DNA of 64,000 bases from Linderina pennispora (GCF_002104995.1 NW_024468249.1:1860001-1924000); one strand, 5' to 3'. Counted from the stretch's first letter, positions 43,201 to 54,080 are shown. Made by a program: numbers and translations. The notes: generated from the sequence alone by a model not told the origin.

Positions 43201-44016
43201 GGTCACAGCTGGAGAAGCTCGGCTCCATGCGCTCGGTGCGCGTCACATACGTCGGCAAGCGCATGAAGGAGGAGCATGTGCTGGAGGTCCTGGTGCCCAA
43301 GGCGGCGCCGTCGCAGGCCCTGGTTGAGGCCACCTATGACAAGGTCGAGGCTGCCCTGCGCGCTGCCGACAAGCAGCACGCGCCCAAGCCCCTACAGCTC
43401 AACTTCTACGAGGTCACTGCCCACCGCATCGTCAGACAGCTCGACGGCTCGGAGCCCATGGATCAGGTGGCCCGCCCAGCCGTCAGCGAGGTCGTGGCCA
43501 TCCACGCCTCGGTTCGCCGACCCCGAGGCTACGGCCAAGATGGACATCGACGACCAGGCTGCTACCTCTGTCGAGGTATTCCATTTCACCAAGGACCTGG
43601 TGCGCACCCACAGCGTGCCGTTCCTGTTCTCGCTCATTCCTGGAGAGCCCTGGAAGGACACGTGGGTGAGACTCTCGGCCAAGCTCAGTCTGGGCGAGAA
43701 GGAGCTCAAGAACATGGGCGTCGTCTACGGCCCGCCTGGCACCCAGGATCTGGCTGCCTGCAGGTGGCTGCAGGGAGTCCGTGCCACCGACAGCGTTATG
43801 TCGCCAGCCAGCACCGGCCAGCACACGCCCGACAGCACCCCACCGCCGCTGCAGCAGCCGCAGGCCGACGAGGCCGACGACAGTCTGTGCCTGTACGATG
43901 TGGCCACGCGTGGGGAGGGCCCGGCTCCCCTCGGCTTCATTGCCCTGGACCACATCGACCGTGTGTCGAGGCACCGCAATGCGCACCACGAGCGGGCCAT
44001 CCGGATCCTCAACTGA
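40276..44016 (+). CDS. UBP15: Ubiquitin carboxyl-terminal hydrolase USP7/Ubp15
   Basis: Large deubiquitinase, about 1219 residues. An acidic N-terminus precedes the MATH/TRAF domain (WEIDNWTALGDKVTSGEFTV, GHKWDILLFPRGNQAEDMVS). The USP catalytic domain has the Cys box GLRNQGATCYMNSLLQSLYF, ESFMQHDVQEFNRVLQDNLE, and the His box VHSGDLHGGHYFGLLRP with FDDDRV. Tandem ubiquitin-like domains follow, as in USP7 (TLAQVKDTRSSKWPSLRLYC, LYDVATRGEGPAPLGFIALD). The intron at 40461-40544 (84 nt, GTAAGC to TAG) joins LPTTLD to EEEFMRANL in phase. Breaks lie near 40320, 41280, 42645, 42880, 43210 and 43510. The start ATG at 40276 is tentative because an indel follows it. In yeast Ubp15 acts on Cdc20/Clb5 regulation and peroxisomal Pex5. 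Confidence 0.93.
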
Positions 44017-44162
44017 ACGCTTTTTCTTTATCGCTAATTAACTTTTTCATAAAATCCTGATTACCATTCGGGCCCGAGGAAGCCGCATAGAGGAGACCGT
44101 TTGCCGATGATGACGGAAATCTTGGTTCCTTACATTCTCTCCTCCACTTTCGTTTTTTTATC

Positions 44163-44484
44163 ATGTCGCATCATCCCGCTTACTCGATGGCCGGAATCTG
44201 CGCCCTGGGTGGTGCTATTGGCTATGCCAAGGGCCGCTCCATTCCCTCGCTCGGTTGCTGGCGTTGGCATCGGTGCCGTCTATTTCTACTCGGCCCAGCG
44301 CATCCAGAAGAACCAGGACCACGGCCATGATCTCGCCCTCGCCGCCTCCTCGCTGCTCCTGTTTGCCATGGGGCCCAAGGCTCTGCGCACACGCGCCCCT
44401 GTTCCCACTGTTATGTCGGTGCTGGGCTCGGCGTCGGCTGCCTACTACTCAAAGAAGGCCTACGAGGACCGCTATGGCGTCTAG
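44163..44484 (+). CDS. TMEM14-family small membrane protein
   Basis: About 106 residues. Four hydrophobic segments with the family's Gly-rich pattern: MAGICALGGAIGYAKGRSIP, LVAGVGIGAVYFYSAQRIQK, LALAASSLLLFAMGPKALRT and PVPTVMSVLGSASAAYYSKK. TMEM14 proteins sit in mitochondrial inner or other membranes; TMEM14C imports protoporphyrinogen in animals. One base must be removed near 44250 to join SIPSL to VAGVGIG. The ATG at 44163 gives MSHHPAYSM. It lies 147 bp downstream of UBP15 on the same strand. The fungal substrate is unknown. Confidence 0.88.
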
Positions 44485-44708
44485 TCGGATTAGAGTGAAT
44501 AAATAGTGTGACTTTTTTTCAGTGACTTGCTTCCCTTCTGAGAAGCCACATGTTCTCTTGACCAGTATAGGCACGCTCCTTCATATTGCGGTGTAGCTCC
44601 CGTCTCCCGGTCTGTTCTTGTCAGTTGTATCAATTAGACAAAGGGGGAAGTATATATGTAAAAAAAAACACAGGCAAAGCAAAATTGTCAAGCTGCCAAG
44701 CTCTCCTC

Positions 44709-45518
44709 TTACGCCTGTTTTGCCGGCGCTCTGACACTCGGCCGATACTGCTGCTGGTGGCCATATGTGCCATTAGCGTGTGCATTTCCATTCGGACTTT
44801 GCTGCCTCCTATTACCAGGTTGGCTCTTTGGATCATACAGCTGCTTCCACGGTCGCACTGGCGGACGCACCGAAGAGGGCTGGTATCCAGCACTGCTGTG
44901 CACACCCGCCTGCTGACTGCGATTTGGCACACACTGCCACTTCTCGATCGTATCCGCCGCACATACCGGCTCTGCACCAGCCGCTGATGCTTCAGCGCCT
45001 CCCTGGAAGATCTCGGCTCTTAATCTCTCATACTCGGCCTCACGCTCCTCTATCGACCTCAGTCCCTGCTGCTCATTCTGTGATCGCACCGGCCTACTAT
45101 CGTGTTTCCGCTTATCTCTGCCACTGCGGCTCTGGTCCTTGCGTCTGCGCATAATCATCGTGACATTCATTGCATTCCCCTCTTCTTCCTCGGGCTCGTC
45201 TAGTGGGAACCCGTGTGATTCAATGTACTGCGCAATCGTCGTGCTTGGCATGCATGCGTCGGCGCCTTTTATCACCATCACCTGGCCGGGCTGTTGCCCG
45301 TACCCGGATCCCATGCGGTAGTGGTCGGCTAGCTTGAAATACACTGCCTGCCAGAACTTGTTTTGCGGCTGGAACACATGCTCCGTTTGCGTGCGCGAAT
45401 TCAACAGCTCCTGCACTTGCTGCTCGGCATGAAGCACTTTTTGTCGGTTCAGCGTCGGCTCCAGGACCCGCTCGAATATGCTGTGCACTGTGGAAAGGTG
45501 GGGGTCGGAGGAATCCAT
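44709..45518 (-). CDS. R3H-SUZ domain RNA-binding protein
   Basis: 269 residues, intact. The R3H-like part is at about residues 45-110: FQPQNKFWQAVYFKLADHYR, GQVMVIKGADACMPSTTIAQ. The SUZ motif is at about 155-175: SIEEREAEYERLRAEIFQGG. The tail is Gln/Asn/Pro-rich and disordered. This R3H-then-SUZ order is shared with R3HDM1/2, ARPP21 and Drosophila encore, which bind mRNA in the cytoplasm. The arginine/histidine pair of the R3H motif is not obvious in the usual spacing, though HYRM is present, so single-strand binding may be weak. The ATG at 45518 is the first in frame. Confidence 0.8.
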   Translation of the reverse strand: MDSSDPHLSTVHSIFERVLEPTLNRQKVLHAEQQVQELLNSRTQTEHVFQPQNKFWQAVYFKLADHYRMGSGYGQQPGQVMVIKGADACMPSTTIAQYIESHGFPLDEPEEEEGNAMNVTMIMRRRKDQSRSGRDKRKHDSRPVRSQNEQQGLRSIEEREAEYERLRAEIFQGGAEASAAGAEPVCAADTIEKWQCVPNRSQQAGVHSSAGYQPSSVRPPVRPWKQLYDPKSQPGNRRQQSPNGNAHANGTYGHQQQYRPSVRAPAKQA

Positions 45519-45871
45519 CCCTTGCTGAAATTTGCTTTGACTTTGGAATTGAAAAAAGTGAGAGTCTGAAGAAAAATGGAGCGAATTCGTGTTGGATTGC
45601 TAAAGCGAGTTTTTGAACGCAGTGATGCAGAAAAAGGGCGTGGCACAGGGAAATGCATGCCTGGAAAGGATCTAAAAATCAACCCGCATCAGTATCCGCA
45701 ATTGCGATGTTTCTCAAGATGGCATCATGGGGCAAAAAAGACAGCGAGGACCTCACTAGTGCACCCTGTATTTCTCGTGTTGGCATGTTGTTAGACTTTA
45801 CTGCATTGGGCATCAGGATCACAAACACATAGTGATTATAAAACTACAATTTAATTAAACCCCTACTTGAG
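45519..45871. other. Intergenic region, no gene seen
   Basis: 353 bp containing the R3H-SUZ promoter and the 3' end of the Cys-rich secreted gene. A short plus-strand ORF (45576-45794) shows no domain. Confidence 0.45.
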
Positions 45872-46474
45872 CTATGTGCTTGGGCACACGTCCTGGCAGA
45901 TGTTCGAGACACAGGCGGGATCTCTTTCATCGCCAGCCGAGGTCTCGCACTTCAGGCACCGTCTATAGCAGCTGCTGGGCAGCGGGTGCGTAACAAACAG
46001 ACTGTCGTCGCCAGTGTCCTCCACCGCCTCGCTGTCATTTGTTGCGGTGAACGGAAGATCGCCCATATCCTCGACACTCGCCATGTACGAGCCGATCAGC
46101 GCAGCCTCATCGGACGTGGGCGTAGGGGAGGCAGTGGGGCATTTGTTTGCACTGGTAGGCGTAGGACCAGGCGTGCTGGTCGCATAGTGGCAGTCTGCAC
46201 TTGGTTCACACACAGCCTCGTATCCGGACGCGGACCTGTGGCGCGGGAAACACTTGGGGGGCAAGTGGTCCAGGTCCACTAGCGGACAGACAATGCCGAT
46301 TTTGCACGGCAATGGTGGCATTGAGAATGGCATTGGCTGTGCAATGCACTGCGCGTAGCAGTCGCTAGGCAGTGCACATTTGTCGGCGGTGGCGAGTGGT
46401 GCGGCTAACAGCCCCGGGAGCTGAAGGAATAGGGCCAGAGCAAGTGGAGAATAAGTAACGAAATGCATATTCAT
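45872..46474 (-). CDS. Cysteine-rich secreted protein of unknown function (200 aa)
   Basis: Intact single exon. Signal peptide MNMHFVTYSPLALALFLQLPGLLAA, written here as two overlapping parts: MNMHFVTYSPLALALF and LQLPGLLAAPLA. The mature protein has 15 cysteines in two clusters. The N-terminal one is C-x5-C-x3-C (CALPSDCYAQC), then PCKIGIVC, KCF, VC and DC. The C-terminal one has CYRRC-LKC then CVSNICQDVC. A Ser/Thr/Pro linker (TSTPGPTPTSANK) and an acidic stretch separate them. The mirrored spacing CYAQC near the start and CYRRC near the end suggests related disulfide modules. No family recognised; resembles fungal extracellular cysteine-rich or wall-associated proteins in general form. Confidence 0.72.
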   Translation of the reverse strand: MNMHFVTYSPLALALFLQLPGLLAAPLATADKCALPSDCYAQCIAQPMPFSMPPLPCKIGIVCPLVDLDHLPPKCFPRHRSASGYEAVCEPSADCHYATSTPGPTPTSANKCPTASPTPTSDEAALIGSYMASVEDMGDLPFTATNDSEAVEDTGDDSLFVTHPLPSSCYRRCLKCETSAGDERDPACVSNICQDVCPST

Positions 46475-47086
46475 AGCAGTGAAAAAGTGAAGGTGCTGGT
46501 GTCTGTTGGGAGGAGAGAGCAGCGGGTCGTATATGTATGTCCTTGTTTTTGCATTTTATGCACAGCTTTATGCACAGGCTTTATGCACCGAAGAGTGCGC
46601 GCGGGTCAGGGAACAGGCGAAAAAACGGCAAGCCCGGGTTCAGAACAATCGAGAATGCGGGACACATGAGATAATTGCGCATGCGATTCACACACGGGCA
46701 AATGTGCTGCGCTTTGAATCATGAATGGGTGGATCTGCAAGGTGTCCGGCTCCTCCACCTGGGATTGTTCGCCGTCCATGAAACGCAATAGTGCAATTCA
46801 GATACCCTAAGACAAAAATAGCATATTCCAGAGTCTTTTTGCGCAACATGCCTGTCAGCAAAGTGTGAACTGTTGCCAATCAGATACCATCCACCTATAT
46901 AGGGACGGGCATGTGCATTTGTGCCATATGGGAGCTGCGCAGTACAGGCATGCGAGTTATATGGCAGCAGAGGCCAACAAGCCGCGTTCATAAGATACGA
47001 CGAATCGCCGTGGATTGCTGCGGATATGCAAACAGATATTCCAGCAGATGGTAAAATGTATCAAAAAAACCAAAAGCTAATGCTAA
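46475..47086. other. Intergenic region, no gene seen
   Basis: 612 bp between the promoter of the Cys-rich secreted gene and the 3' end of FANCD2. ORFs here are short and without domains. Confidence 0.45.
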
Positions 47087-50000
47087 TTATTCTTCTTCAT
47101 CCTCGTCGTCCTCGTCTTCCTCTCCTGTCTCCTCTCCTCAGCTCCTCTCTTCCTTCCTTCCTTCTTTCCTTCCTCTCTTCTTCTCCAGCCTCTTCTGCTT
47201 CATCGTCAACTGACCGAGGGCTCCGCATTGCAGCGCTCCTGCGTTGTTTCAAACCCCTTGAGCGTGCAGCCCGATCTGTTTTCTTCACGTATCGTGCCGA
47301 CGATTCTGCAGAGCGCTTATCTGCCCATTCTTCCTGCGCTTCGCCGCCCGATCCACATGTGCTGGCGGCTCCTCTCCTCCTCCTGGTCCTCCTCCTCCTC
47401 CTCCACAAGCTCCTCCTCCTCACCAGCATCAATGCCATTGTCGTCCTCGGAATCCTCCTGCAGCCGCTCGATCTGCGAGCTAACGACATTGCCGCGCAGA
47501 TCCCTGTGCTTCAAGTTGCCCATGTCGATGGCCTGGAGACATCCGTTGTGTTCCATGATGCGGAAGACCTCGAAGATGAGATACTCGAGCTTGCGCTTGA
47601 CAGACGGAACGGCCGCCTGCAGTTTGGTATCCATCTCGGCCTTGGAGTGATTGCAGATGTTCTGCAGGATGCGCGTGCACTTCTGCACCTTCTCCACGAC
47701 ACCAATGATCCGGTCGCTGTGCACCAAGAAGTAGCTGTCGAACCGCGGCAAAAGGTGCTTGGTGAACATGTCAACCAGCGTCAGCCCGCCGCGCAGTGCG
47801 GCCAGTCAGCACTGCCCGTCTTACCGAAGCATCGGATGCTCTGCGTCAGGCGCGCCAGTGCCAGCCAGCTTTCAGCAAACAAGGCAGCAAAGTCCAGAAT
47901 CTCCCCACCGTTCATGTTGCCGAAACCCGCATCTCTGACATTTCGCGCCAGCATTAAGGTCACTGCGCGGTAGTACGAAGCGAATGTCTGCTCGCTGCAG
48001 CATCGCCTGGTCGGCACTGCCTGTTGCTGCAAACTGCCCGAGGATCAGCACTGCATACTCATGCGCCAGATTCATAGCCTGTCCAGGGCTCCGCGTGATA
48101 TGCTGCTCAACAATATACTCGAGATCGGCTGGTTTGACGTCAGAGTAATCGGCCCACTCTCCGCACAGAATCCGCTGTGCCAACGCACTGATCTGCGCAT
48201 CCATGGTGTCTTGTCGCTGCTGAGCGTCCATAGCAAGCACCTCCTCAAGCGTCTCGCTCTGCGGTGCAAACGACCGTATGGATGCGAGCATCCGCAGAAT
48301 GCTGACTGCCCGGCTGGTTGTCGCTGTCAGGCTGGCCAGCGCCAGAATGCTGTCAAACGCCCGGCGCACCAGCATGTCTGTTGGCATGTCGGCCAGCTCG
48401 GCATGGTCTGTGAGCGCCCCATGCTCGGCAAGTGCTTCCAGGAATCTTTGTCAGTATACTATCTTTGCTCGTGCGTATCGACCCAGCATTGTCGTCAGCC
48501 TTTCCTTGCAATCCGTCCCACTGCAGGATTGCACTGACAATCTGCAGCAGCACGTCAATGCAGGATTCAACTACATCGACATCATCCGACGAGTCGACGC
48601 CCAGGCTGACCCGCTCCCGCGACTCAATATTGCCTTCCAATTCAACGTCGTTGCGGAACCGAGCGCGCACCAACAAGCAGCTCTCGAGGTAGGCGAGCAA
48701 TGACGGCAGCAGCGGCAACAGACGTCTGGCCAGATCGTTGGCCGAGCAACTGGCGATATTGGAGCTGAACGTAGCCAGCGAGCCCTGGACCTGCGAACCG
48801 ACTGGCCCACGGGAACCGGCGCTCCTGCGGCTTGTTCAGTTTGGCCTGCAACCTACCATTCCAAGCTCATGTAGCACCACCCGCAGGCCACGCACAGCCA
48901 AAGGTCGGTGCATCCGGATCTTGTGCCTCGCTGTTGATGGCCAGGATGCCAAAGGCCGACATGCTGAGCTCGCGTAAAAACACATGTGGGGTCTTTGCAA
49001 AAGTCTCCAGCCAAAGGGTCGCTGCCACTGCCGAAAACTCTGCCCTTACGCCCGCGCTTCTTGCTGCCACTGCTGCCACTCGCTGCGCTGGCGTTGCTCT
49101 CCACAAGATCCTCGACAAACTTGCGCGAATCCTCCTGGGACAGCAGCAGATCGTCAAACTCGACCTGATACCCCGCCGACTGCGTGCCCATGGCAGGCTG
49201 CGCACCTTCTGTCGATTCTGCACCATCCTGGGCTCTCTTTCCAATCGACAGTGCTCCTAAACTACTTGGCCGCGCCACAGTGGCATTCGATATATCTGGG
49301 ATGAGCCCTGCGGCGACTGGATTGAACTCGTGGCGCGTGCTGCTTAGTGTGCCAGCCAGTGTGACCAGATCGCTTTCAAGCTGTGACAGCTGGTTGGCGC
49401 GCTGCACCACTCCCGATCGGATCTCTGGCGACTGCTGATCGGCAAACGCATTGATAGGTCTCGCGCAGCCAGTTGACAGATGTGTACAGCGACGAGCATA
49501 GCACGCGGCGGATTTCTGGCCGCCAGGTGCTGACATTGGCCATCAGCTCAGTGCGCATCTCGTCAGTGGTGCCCACCAGCGCTGTGCCTGAAATTGCATT
49601 GGCACAGTTGACGTCGGGATCGCTGGTCTCAGCCAGCACAAACTGCTGTGCCGTGTCGTTGAGCGGATCGGGCTGATATGTGCCATCGATTGGCGGCAAC
49701 ATGTATAGCCCGCTGACCAGCAAGGCATCGACCTCGGCAAGCGATCCGTTGCTCAGTGCCTTCTCGCATACCTGAATCAGGCGGAACAGCGACGGCAGGC
49801 AGGCAAGCTGGCACCCGCGCAGCTTTGTGGCTGCATTGCTACCACACTCGCTTTCAGAATCTTCGCGCCTAGCCACGTCCATCATGCCCAGGTCAGCTGC
49901 GTCCTTGTTGTGTGCCAGTATATCGAGGACTGTTGCGTCATCCTCATCCAACGGCAATGACACCTGTGGCTGGCCATATAGGATGTACCGCGCTCCGAGC

Positions 50001-51906
50001 ATATCCTTGTCGGCCAGGAACATTGACGCAAATGCTGATGACACGTTCTCATGCAGCCATGTCATCAGCTGCGGATGCAGCCCATGTACCTCGACAATGT
50101 GCGCTAGCTCATCATACGTCATCGAAACAAACGCCCACGACTGGTGGCGGCCGGCATCCACCAGCATCTCCAGCAGCTGTACGGCCTTACGCAGCGCCTG
50201 TACATTGGCAGTCGGTAGCTGCGACGAGCTGCCACCCTCGATCCCGGCGTTCAAAGCTCTGCTCATATACACGTTGTTGTCTTTGGTGCCGAGCTGCCGC
50301 AGAAGCGACACGGTGCCGACAATACCGATGCGGTTGTACTTTGGGAAGGCACTAGCCAGCTGCTTGCGCACAAAGATATACAGGTCGCTGAACATGCTGT
50401 CATCGCCGCCAGACGTGTTGAGTGTGGCCAGGATGCCCAGTGTGTCAAATACCATGCGCATGTTTTCAATCGACAGGTTGTCGACATAGTCCAAAAGCCC
50501 CTTGATAAAGACAGCAAACGGACGCAGCTCCATCGGGTGCTGCTGGGCCAGCTGCAGATATATGCGCGCTGCAGTATCTACCTCATTTGCGTTCCCGCTG
50601 CCAACATGCGCTGCGAGCTCTGCCGCAATCTCCTGTCGCTGGAACGTGCCCATGCCGCCGAATGCCGCCACAGTCATCGCAGCGACCACCTGGCTTGAGA
50701 AGCTGTTGAGCGGCGATGTCTGGATCAGCCAACTAGTGACTGACAAGAGTCCAGAGAAATGCGCTGCAAACACTGTCGGAAACCGCCTGACAGCGTCACC
50801 CATGATGTCAGGTGTGTACGCGACTGGGTGTGACGAGACAAGGTTAATCTTGGCCCTGAGCACTGTCTCGACACGCTTGGATAGCGTTGTGATCTCATGC
50901 AATATCAGCAGCACCACGATATCCAGTGTCGTCTGCGTGCCAACTTGCTCGCAGTCAGTGGCGAATGACCTTGAGCCACGCCTCGCGCAAATGGCGGTGG
51001 GATTTTAGGCTGGTAGCAATGACATCGAAGATCAAGCACATCGGGCGCCAAGTCCTCGGACACCTTGCCCATCTGGCGCATGGTCAACACCACCGAGTCC
51101 ATGTCGAGTCTGCGGCGAATGCGCTGGATGGTTGCAGGAGCGGTCTCTGCCGACACCGACTGCAGCAGATACTTGACCATGACCGGCAGCTCGCCAGGCT
51201 CAGCGGAGATCATGTGCATGAGCACCGCATTGCGGCACTCCTGCTGCTGGTTCAGCGAGCACTCGAGGCTGCCCAGGGTCTCGAGAATAGGCAGCATCAG
51301 GGCTGGCGCATCCCTGAGCATACTGGACCAGCACCTTTGATACATCAGCGTGATCGGAGTCCGATATAATGTCTGGCAGGGCTACAATGATCTCACTCTG
51401 CATCTCGGGCGGCACAAATCCCAGGGTCTCGACTAGCTTTGCCGTCAGCGCGGCCGAGTCAATGACATAGTCGAGCCACCGCAGCTGGCGCAGCAGCCGC
51501 ACCGAGACCTTTGTGTCTGACGCACTATCCATGTTGCCTGTCGTCATCGCCGATGAACTCTGGGAACTTGTCGAGCAATGCGGCGATCAGCTGCGACTGC
51601 AGTGCGTCGATAGCCGAGCAAAAGCTGTACCAGACTCTCGCTCTGCGCTGAGCCGCCAGTGCCGCTGCACCGCAGTGCCGTCAGCTGGCTGCAGTCACGG
51701 AGGCGGGCTCTAGGTACAGCGAGATGTGGTCGTGGTCGGACAGCAGCTCCTCGATATAGTCCGGCCAGAGTGCTGGCCAGGGTTGGATCGGTGGCGATGG
51801 CTTCGCCTAGCTTGTACCGGAACAACGCGGTCGATGTGTGCACGAGCGGCGGTTCTCCATCACGCAGCTCGACGCCACACTGCAAGAGCGTTTCTTTGCA
51901 GTCCAT
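47087..51906 (-). CDS. FANCD2: Fanconi anemia group D2 protein, frameshifted in this sequence
   Basis: Interstrand-crosslink repair clamp that pairs with FANCI and is monoubiquitinated. Matching blocks in order: RLLRQLRWLDYVIDSAALTA, GFVPPEMQSEIIVALPDIIS, LSKRVETVLRAKINLVSSHP, FAVFIKGLLDYVDNLS (its Lys matches the monoubiquitination-site region of animal FANCD2 as I recall it), FVRKQLASAFPKYNRIGIVG, LPSLFRLIQVCEKALSNGSL, DLLLSQEDSRKFVEDLVES. Near the C-terminus are ILQNICNHSKAEMD and DMGNLKHRDLRGNVVSSQIE, then a long acidic tail. Read through it is about 1600 residues against about 1450 in humans. Breaks occur near 51540, 51330, 50925, 49460, 48960, 48840, 48710, 48440, 47980, 47800 and in the acidic tail (about 47370). 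The stop TAA at 47087 gives an acidic DEDDEDEEE-type end. Introns may be hidden among the breaks. Confidence 0.9.
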
Positions 51907-52251
51907 TTATGAAATAAGGAAAGGGCAGTGGGTGTGAATTGGAGGGGCTCAGGGGGCAGAAAAAGGGCAATTGGCGAGCTGCGCAAAAAAGCGTCTATGC
52001 AGCAACAAAAGATGCAAAGAGAAAAGCGATCTGCGGCGTGATTGGCTGGCTCGGTGCGGGCTTACAATTCTCGATTTTGGCAGGGCCAGGCCGCCAGAAA
52101 GCCCCACGCTGGTCGACGCGTTCCGCCTGCTCAAAAAATTATTTCTCTAGTTTGCCTGCTCCTTTTTCTGATTTGTTGTGTTTGGTCGTAATTTGTTTTT
52201 ATCCTGTAAAGCTTCTACTTTTTATATCGGCGCACAGCTAGAGAGCACAAT
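51907..52251. promoter_or_regulatory. Bidirectional promoter FANCD2 / CENP-C
   Basis: 345 bp separate the start codons of two divergent chromosome-maintenance genes. It contains one ACGCGT (52116-52121) and a T-rich stretch (52138-52230) leading to the CENP-C start. Co-regulation is inference. Confidence 0.5.
52116..52121. promoter_or_regulatory. MCB-like ACGCGT site
   Basis: Perfect MluI cell-cycle box core, the binding site of the fungal MBF (Mbp1/Swi6-type) G1/S factor. It lies 131 bp from the CENP-C ATG and 210 bp from the FANCD2 ATG. A single palindromic hexamer could occur by chance. Confidence 0.35.
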
Positions 52252-54080
52252 ATGAGTCAACGCGGACCCTAAGCACTTAAAGTCGCCGGCAAGGCGCAAC
52301 CGGTACACAGAGCTTGGAATCACGGGGCGCAAAACCGGCGTAAAAGTCACCGGCGACGTGCCAGTAGACATGGACGGGCTGGAGAACGTCGATGCGTTCT
52401 TTGCGCGGACATCGCCGCCAAGGCCGCAGGCCACACCACGCGCGCGCACGTCAATGCAGGCGCTGCAGAACATGGGCAGGACGCCAGAGCCCCAGGCCAG
52501 GGCTAATGGTCTGGACACAGTGGAAGAGGAGTCGGACCAGAACACAGAAATGACGGTGGAGTCGCCGACAGTGACGACAAGACGCAATGCAAATAGGCGG
52601 GCAACCATGGTCACCAGCAGCAGTGACCTGGGGTGGATGCGGGAGGCGCGCAAGGGGCGGCGGGCGACTATGGCCATGGCGTCGGTACGGGAGGCTATGA
52701 CGCCGATGCGGCGGTCGCCGCGTACGCCGGTAGCCAAGAGGTCTGGTGGACACTGAGTCGGAGCAAGAGGATGCGACGCAGGTGAATGGCAGTGACGAGG
52801 ATGAGCCCGAATTTGCGGCCGAGCAGGCTGGCGATTACAGAATAGAGGAGAGCGAAGAGCAGGTCGAGGAGGCAGAGCAGGATTATGAAGAGGTTGAACC
52901 AATGGCCGATCAGGAGTTCGACCAGGAGTTCGACCAAGGAGTTCGACCAGGACTCGACCAGGAAGCTGATCCAGAAGCCGACCAGGGATTTGGCTCGGAC
53001 CTCGACACACAAGTCGAACACACCGAGCCACCCATTCCTGACACTCCGGAACCAGAATTACCACAGGATCCCGCGACGCCAAAGCGGCGGGGACGGCCGC
53101 GCAAACCCGACAGCAAGCCAGCAAAGAATGGCCAGGCTTTGAGCCAGGAAAAGGCAACTCGGCGCAGCTCACGCACCAGCGTGCAACCGCTGGCATTTTG
53201 GCGCAACGAGCACATCGAATACGGATACGAGCAGACGGAGTCGGGGGCGCACGTGCCCAAGGTCAAAAACATCGTGCGTGTGCGCAAAACAGCCGAGGAA
53301 AAGAGCCAGGCCCGGCGGCGGCGGCAGGCGCTGAGCAAACCAGCCACTGCCCAGTCTGCGCGGAATCACCACGCGGCGAATTGGATCTGAACGACCGCAA
53401 CAAGTTCTACTACTACGATGACGAAAACTACGGGTTCCCCGTGTCCAGCGACCGCACGTGCAAGTTCGGCCCACGCGCCTCCAAGCACACGGCGAGTGTT
53501 GGTCAGAAGCGCGTGCGCGATGAGGACGACGACAACGACGACATTGCGTTCAAGCAGCAGCTCTGCCAGGTCGTGCGGCCCGATGGTCCAGACGCTGGTG
53601 GAGCAGGAGGTGGCGCTAGCCCGCAATTCGGTCGAGTGGGTGCAGATGAACGATAGCCGCGACAAGTACCGCGTGGCCGTCGGCCTGTACGCCGAGTACT
53701 CCAATGGCGACGTCTATGCGAACTCGGGCGTGCTTGCGCTGCCTGTCGGTGGTGCCAAGCCCGTGCGGCAGTCGTATGAGCGCACTATGTTCTACCTGGT
53801 CACTGCTGGCAAGGTGGAGGTCACCATCCGCGACGCCGTCATGCAGGTCGGCATTCTCGGCCAGTTCATTGTGCCCAGCGGCAACTCGTATGGCATCAAG
53901 AATATCGGCACACACCCGGCGCAGCTGTACTTTGTCCAGATCGGCGTTGACGACGCAGCGGCTAATGGCGGTGCGAAGATCAAGGACGTGCAGGAGGAGG
54001 AAGCGCCGGAAGAAGATGAGGGTGAGGAGACGGAGGAGGCAGATGTGGGCCATTTCAGCGATGTTTCCGAAGAGTTGTGA
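52252..54080 (+). CDS. MIF2: Inner kinetochore protein CENP-C (Mif2)
   Basis: Links CENP-A nucleosomes to the kinetochore. About 609 residues. The Mif2 N-terminal block is RYTELGITGRKTGVKV and DMDGLENVDAFF. An acidic middle with Asp-Gln-Glu-Phe repeats follows. The AT-hook PKRRGRPRKP precedes the CENP-C motif RRSSRTSVQPLAFWRNEHIE, which binds the CENP-A nucleosome. The C-terminal cupin dimerisation domain includes YAEYSNGDVYANSGVLALPV, YERTMFYLVTAGKVEVTIRD, ILGQFIVPSGNSYGIKNIGT and LYFVQIG, with an acidic end. Breaks lie near 52270, 52745, 53370 and 53590. The ATG at 52252 gives MSQRGP before the first break. Shares a 345-bp divergent promoter with FANCD2. Confidence 0.93.
52908..52963 (+). 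repeat. Tandem GACCAGGAGTTC-type repeat in CENP-C
   Basis: Roughly four 12-bp units encoding Asp-Gln-Glu-Phe, the third and fourth degenerate (frame shifts locally to Q-G-V-R-P-G and back). Lies in the acidic linker before the AT-hook. Confidence 0.65.

Noticed and set aside
47090-47210. CT-rich stretch as a microsatellite or promoter
   Set aside because: On the minus strand it encodes the acidic C-terminal tail of FANCD2, which explains the composition.
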